Assembly: GCA_905236875.1 (NCBI GenBank)
Contig: CAJOQT010000052.1
Span: forward strand, 1-38,714
Source of the DNA: an uncultured Prevotella sp.
GTDB taxonomy: Bacteria > Bacteroidota > Bacteroidia > Bacteroidales > Bacteroidaceae
Length of the DNA stretch: 38,714 bases
Direction of reading: 5' to 3'
Shown: positions 33,861 through 38,714 of the stretch, one piece after another
Layout: every line of letters begins with the position of its first letter
How positions within the stretch are numbered: the stretch's first letter is position 1
The notes under the pieces: generated by a model
What the model saw: the letters and a program-made list of their open reading frames with translations, nothing else
What the model was told of the DNA's origin: nothing
Database searches by the model: none
Translations under genes and position numbers: made by a program

Positions 33861-34098
33861 GCAATTCCACACAAAGACTCACCTCGTTCTTCTGTACTTC
33901 CACGAAGCCACCCGTAATACCTATCGACTGCTTGCCATCGGCACAGGTATAAATCACCTCACCCTTTGTCAGCAGCGAGATGATGGGGGCATGTCCTGTC
34001 AGTATTTCGAACTGTCCAAGCGAACCGGGAACCTTGACGTTTTCCACTTCGCCTTCGAACTCAATTTTCTGGGGTGATACTATCTTTAGCTTTAACAT
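33841..34098 (-). CDS. atpC: ATP synthase F1 epsilon subunit, short form
   Basis: 85 residues, corresponding only to the N-terminal beta-sandwich (MLKLKIVSPQKIEFEGEVENVKVPGSLGQFEILTGHAPII...). The two C-terminal helices that inhibit ATP hydrolysis in other bacteria are missing. No continuation in other frames is seen, and the next gene overlaps its end, so this looks like the native form. It lies 51 bases after atpD, across a 9-bp tandem array. Confidence 0.92.
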   Translation of the reverse strand: MLKLKIVSPQKIEFEGEVENVKVPGSLGQFEILTGHAPIISLLTKGEVIYTCADGKQSIGITGGFVEVQKNEVSLCVELHDDEQS

Positions 34099-34115
34099 AA
34101 TTTTTAGTTTTAATT

Positions 34116-34149
34116 TCTAGTAGGACTAGTCAGACTAGATGAACTAGAA

Positions 34150-34151
<2 letters not shown>
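34116..34151. repeat. 9-bp tandem array at the atpD stop
   Basis: Four units of nine bases sharing (A)CTAG at 34116-34151, e.g. ACTAGTCAG then ACTAGATGA. It runs into the atpD stop codon (34150-34152). Confidence 0.8.
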
Positions 34152-35688
<1,537 letters not shown>

Positions 35689-35726
35689 TTATTTAAGTTA
35701 TCGTTTGTTTTTAGTTTTCATTGCTG

Positions 35727-35734
35727 CAAAGATA
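35727..35734 (-). promoter_or_regulatory. -7 box for the ATP synthase operon
   Basis: TATCTTTG on the minus strand. TTTG lies 16 bases further upstream (35754-35751), shorter than the usual 19-21. Confidence 0.55.
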
Positions 35735-35804
35735 ACAAATTTCCGATAAACAAAAAAATAAAAACAGGAAAAAAAACACAAATTCCGAAAAATAAGACAT
35801 TTCA

Positions 35805-35836
35805 TTTGGTGTTACGCTCGCTTCTTCGTATTTTTG
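35805..35836 (+). promoter_or_regulatory. Promoter of the alpha/beta hydrolase gene
   Basis: TTTG at 35805-35808, 20 bases, then TATTTTTG at 35829-35836. Both boxes and spacing fit the Bacteroidetes promoter. The ATG is 31 bases downstream. Confidence 0.7.
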
Positions 35837-35866
35837 CACTCGAAAAGATAATCCAATGATAAACGT

Positions 35867-37126
35867 ATGAACAAGAAAATCATCACCACCCTCCTGCTCG
35901 TACTCATTGCGCTGACAGGAAAGGCACAGGTAAATTCCACCACTGCCCTACTGGGTTCATGGTCTGGCAAACTCAATGTCGGTGCCATGTCGCTGACACT
36001 GGTATTACACCTTGAACAAGAAGAGGGCTACGTGAAAGCCTCGCTCGACAGTCCTGACCAAGGCGCCAGAGGCATCTCAGCATATAAGGAGTTCTTAAGT
36101 GACGACTCGCTGGCCATCAAGATAGAGGCCATTGGCATGACCTATCAGGCTCGGCTGAAGGACGGAAAGCTTGTCGGCACATTTTCCCAGAACGGCTTTT
36201 CCACACCACTCATACTGACTAAAGGTGTCGTCGAAGTGAAACGTCCGCAGCTTGTAAAGCCACCCTACCCCTACGAGACGGAGGAAGTGACTTTCCGCAA
36301 TGAGGCCGACGGCGCCACGCTGGCCGGCACGCTGACCTGGCCCGAGGGCTACGACAGGCAATCGAAGCAGAAACCCGTTGTCGTACTGCTAGTATCGGGC
36401 AGCGGACAGCAGAACCGCGACGAGGAGGTGTTCGACCACAAGCCTTTTCTGGTCATTGCCGACTTCCTGGCCCGTCAGGGCATCGCTACACTGCGCTATG
36501 ACGACCGGGCCACAGGAGCTTCCGTCGGGGGCGACGTAGCCAACGCCACGACAGAGGACTTCATGCGCGATGCTGCTGCAGGACTCGACTTCCTGCGCAG
36601 CCGGAAAGCCTTCAGCAAGGTTGGTCTCCTGGGGCATAGCGAGGGAGGCAGCATCGCCTTCATGCTCGGTGCCCGCAAGAAGACCGACTTCATCATATCG
36701 TTAGCCGGTCCCGGTGTCAAGGGCGATACCCTGTTAGCTGCACAAAGCAACCGCATACTGGAACTGTCAGGCCAACCCGCCGCCATGACTGTCAAGGAGT
36801 ACCGTGAGCAGGAAGCCACCCGGCAGATTCCCTGGCTACGTTGGTTCATCGACTATGACCCGTCGAATGACATCCGTCAGACACGCTGTCCTGTCTTTGC
36901 CCTCAACGGTGACCGCGACTGTCAGGTGATCTCTACGCTGAACCTGCCGGCCATACAACGGCTGCTTCCGAAATCGAAGAAGAATCAAATAAAGGAATAT
37001 GCGTCGCTCAACCATCTCTTCCAGCACTGCACCACAGGCCTTGTCACCGAGTACGGCCAGATAGAAGAGACCATCTCACCCGAAGTGCTGCAGGACATTG
37101 CCAAGTGGATCAACGGCCTGAAATAA
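35867..37126 (+). CDS. Secreted alpha/beta hydrolase
   Basis: 419 residues. A signal peptide (MNKKIITTLLLVLIALTGKAQ) is followed by a beta-rich N-terminal domain (about 25-130, LLGSWSGKLNVG...) and an alpha/beta-hydrolase domain: oxyanion region LLVSGSGQQNRDE, nucleophile Ser258 in GHSEGG, acid Asp349 or Asp351 in LNGDRDCQV, His383 in LNHLFQ. The fusion resembles periplasmic EstD-like esterases. Substrate unknown; an ester of a plant or bacterial glycan would fit the setting (inference). It stands alone with its own promoter and ends 19 bases before the convergent next gene. Confidence 0.85.
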   Translation: MNKKIITTLLLVLIALTGKAQVNSTTALLGSWSGKLNVGAMSLTLVLHLEQEEGYVKASLDSPDQGARGISAYKEFLSDDSLAIKIEAIGMTYQARLKDGKLVGTFSQNGFSTPLILTKGVVEVKRPQLVKPPYPYETEEVTFRNEADGATLAGTLTWPEGYDRQSKQKPVVVLLVSGSGQQNRDEEVFDHKPFLVIADFLARQGIATLRYDDRATGASVGGDVANATTEDFMRDAAAGLDFLRSRKAFSKVGLLGHSEGGSIAFMLGARKKTDFIISLAGPGVKGDTLLAAQSNRILELSGQPAAMTVKEYREQEATRQIPWLRWFIDYDPSNDIRQTRCPVFALNGDRDCQVISTLNLPAIQRLLPKSKKNQIKEYASLNHLFQHCTTGLVTEYGQIEETISPEVLQDIAKWINGLK

Positions 37127-37145
37127 ACAGAAAAACTTCAATATC

Positions 37146-38198
37146 TCAGGCCATCAATCTCCATCCCCAGTGCCAGATTTTCCAGGGAACGACCCATAGC
37201 ACCTCACTGGGATAGTGCATCAGCAACATCCACAAGCGAGCCACGGAATTACGCTCTAACTTGTCATTGCGATGCTGTCCGAAGTTGCCGCCAAGCATGA
37301 TTTCGTCCAACAGGAAACGTCCCTCCTTCTCATTGGGCTCACACAGCAGCTCCTCTTCCTTCATCCCACACACGTAATTCAGCACCCACATCATAGCCCC
37401 CAGGAACTTGTAAAGACCGATACGCCTGATAATGTCCACCACTTCCCCGATCTTCGCTTCGTCATTCTCCATTCTCAGCTTCCGGACAATGTAGTAGAAG
37501 TCAACCACGTGCCTCATGCCAACGCCCTCTTCCACCAAATGATGGAAGACATGAACCAGAGAATAGACCGCATTGAAGCACGACGACGGGTATGCAAATC
37601 CCAGTTCGTCACGCACCACGAACTGCCCTTCACCACCAGACGAGCCGCTTTGTTTTGAGAACCACCGCTGCAGGCGGGCATTATACAGCGGATGGTACAT
37701 CCACGCAGGATGCACATGAACCTCCACAGGAACGTCCTCAAAGCAGTTGACGCCAATATGATGCCACTCCACATGCTCCACCTCATAGTGCGAACGCAAC
37801 CAGGCCATGATGTCTTTCCTGTTGCCATCCACCCACAGGTCAATGTCGCCGCACTGCCGACGTTCAGGATCAGGGTAATACTGCGCAATACCCACGCCCT
37901 TCAGCACACAACACTTGAAACCGGCTTCATTCAGCAGTTTCGTCAGTTCCTGCGCCCGTTCACAATGAATCTGGTATGTTGCCTTCATCACTTGCACCAG
38001 TCCTATCCAGCGCAACTTCAGGAGAAGCGGCAGCTCCAGCTCTTCTTGAGACCTCTCAAGACTGTCCAGCAGGACGCCGACAATAGCCTGACGTTCAGAC
38101 TCTACACACAGCCTCCGCCACTTACGCGCAGAAGGCACCCGCGACAATTCCTTTCGGGTACCCAGCGCCAACTGCAACACTTCAAAAAACAGATTCAT
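37146..38198 (-). CDS. Nucleotidyltransferase-fold family protein
   Basis: 350 residues, no signal peptide. The N-terminal helical region is followed by CCVLKGVGIAQ..Y....R..GDIDLWVD (about 100-118), a pattern of the putative nucleotidyltransferase family PF14907, in which the Asp pair would bind metal. The middle has HHIGV...VPVEVHVHPAWMYHP. Substrate unknown; members often occur in polysaccharide or exosortase loci, but no such genes are near. The ATG at 38198 is chosen over an in-frame TTG at 38216. TAATTTTG at 38221-38214 could be its -7 box. Confidence 0.65.
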   Translation of the reverse strand: MNLFFEVLQLALGTRKELSRVPSARKWRRLCVESERQAIVGVLLDSLERSQEELELPLLLKLRWIGLVQVMKATYQIHCERAQELTKLLNEAGFKCCVLKGVGIAQYYPDPERRQCGDIDLWVDGNRKDIMAWLRSHYEVEHVEWHHIGVNCFEDVPVEVHVHPAWMYHPLYNARLQRWFSKQSGSSGGEGQFVVRDELGFAYPSSCFNAVYSLVHVFHHLVEEGVGMRHVVDFYYIVRKLRMENDEAKIGEVVDIIRRIGLYKFLGAMMWVLNYVCGMKEEELLCEPNEKEGRFLLDEIMLGGNFGQHRNDKLERNSVARLWMLLMHYPSEVLWVVPWKIWHWGWRLMA

Positions 38199-38287
38199 TA
38201 TTTTAAGTCGGTGCAAAATTAATAATTTCTTTTGAATTACATAGCATATTGGCGGATTTTCTTAATAATTATTGACTTATCACTCCG

Positions 38288-38396
38288 TTCAGGTGGATTT
38301 GTAATCCGTCTGCCGTGAGTATCAGGATTTGCAATCCGATTATCGCATCTGGAGATGCTTATACTCACTACAACCGAATTACAAATCCGGTTGAAC
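38288..38396. repeat. REP-like element with nested hairpins
   Basis: The ends are imperfect inverted repeats (GTTCA...GGATTTGTAATCCG at 38288-38308 and its complement at 38375-38396). Inside, GTGAGTAT (38315-38322) pairs with ATACTCAC (38361-38368) and encloses two hairpins: GGATT/AATCC (38325-38337) and GCATCT/AGATGC (38345-38358). GGATTTG-AATCC recurs as a core in three places. The fold is a three-way junction. Confidence 0.75.
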
Positions 38397-38628
38397 AAAA
38401 CATCCCCCTCTTGAACAGAATGCATTCGTCTGCTGAATAGTAGAGCTTCAGGTAGTTCCAATGTTTTCATCATATAAAGTGGATCATTCTGCGCTCGGCT
38501 CTGCCGCTTGTCTTAGCAAGAACCGCATCCCCCAAGTTTCGGAAAACAGGCTCTTTAAGATAGGCTATGATAGCAGACGGCAGAACTAAAGTTCTACATT
38601 CAGAATTGTGGGAAGGTGGTTTGAACTA

Positions 38629-38713
38629 ACAAAACAACTTGTTTTGTGTCGCAAAACCTATACTCTTGTTCAACCAAAGCATAGCTTTTGGTGGACAAAA
38701 CAAGTTGTTTTGT
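38629..38713. repeat. Pair of 19-bp near-palindromes in inverted order
   Basis: ACAAAACAACTTGTTTTGT at 38629-38647 and its exact reverse complement at 38695-38713; each is also palindromic by itself (9-bp arms around one base). Smaller hairpins lie between (GTTTTG/CAAAAC at 38641-38657). It reaches the window edge. Confidence 0.75.
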
Positions 38714-38714
38714 A

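Larger units (their letters stand above)
38199..38714. other. Gene-free terminal region rich in palindromes
   Basis: No convincing coding frame. It holds the leader of the preceding gene, the folded element at 38288-38396, small palindromes (GAATGCATTC at 38418-38427; AGAAC/GTTCT at 38582-38595) and a pair of inverted palindromes at 38629-38713. It may continue beyond the window. Confidence 0.7.

Noticed and set aside
38237..38473. Open frame of 78 codons on the minus strand through the REP-like element
   Set aside because: It is read through the nested hairpins; composition is not protein-like.
38200..38714. Possible CRISPR array at the right end
   Set aside because: The repeats are palindromes at irregular spacing without unique spacers of constant length, and there are no cas genes.

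Overview
The window looks like a chromosomal segment of a Bacteroidales bacterium, most likely Prevotella/Segatella or a close relative. This rests on several signals: promoters of the Bacteroidetes type (TAnnTTTG), an ATP synthase operon in the order beta-epsilon-I-a-c-b-delta-alpha-gamma, a DUF4270 lipoprotein next to a one-domain starch-synthase-like protein, and a succinate-to-propionate (methylmalonyl-CoA) gene set. No plasmid, phage, transposase, CRISPR, rRNA or tRNA gene is visible. Taxonomy is inferred from gene content only.

Layout: 1-549 is the 3' end of rpsA. 647-5812 (minus) is a branched-chain amino acid operon, ilvD-ilvB-ilvN, with an acyl-ACP thioesterase at its end. 5913-7561 (minus) holds two secreted/envelope proteins. 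7687-10903 (plus) holds a PurF-like protein without its glutaminase cysteine, a fucose-isomerase-like protein and a sugar O-acetyltransferase. 10936-12646 (minus) holds an AlkZ-related protein and a D-2-hydroxyacid dehydrogenase. 12772-16709 (plus) holds a GH2 beta-glucuronidase-like enzyme and a TPR histidine kinase. 16761-17294 (minus) is a secreted His-rich protein. 17923-20737 (plus) is the methylmalonyl-CoA epimerase/carboxyltransferase/biotin-carrier operon, including a 52-residue stand-alone OadG-like tail too short to be found by length. 20829-22132 (minus) is panC-panD. 22304-24698 (plus) is the GT5-like protein, a DUF4270 lipoprotein and a small protein. 24787-27135 (minus) is a UvrD/PcrA helicase. 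27271-35676 (minus) is the complete F1Fo ATP synthase operon with galE at its end. 35867-37126 (plus) is a secreted alpha/beta hydrolase, and 37146-38198 (minus) a nucleotidyltransferase-like protein. From 38199 to the end there is no gene, only dense palindromes.

The genes are mostly ordinary core metabolism: Ile/Val, pantothenate, propionate, energy coupling and sugar epimerisation.

The most unusual signal lies between and at the ends of the genes. About ten genes have, within a few bases of the stop codon or across it, a short tandem array with a period of 7 bp (sometimes 8, 9 or 10), each array having its own sequence. Where the same array sequence recurs (after ilvB, mmdC and panD) it always has the same orientation relative to the gene it follows. 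In the convergent mmdC/panD pair this creates a perfect 27-bp inverted repeat. Similar 7-bp arrays also lie in frame inside panC and the GH2 gene; in panC the array coincides with an extra loop. I treat these post-stop arrays as the best candidate for an undescribed system. A REP-like folded element at 38288-38396 and paired ~80-90-bp elements around the mini-OadG gene are further candidates.
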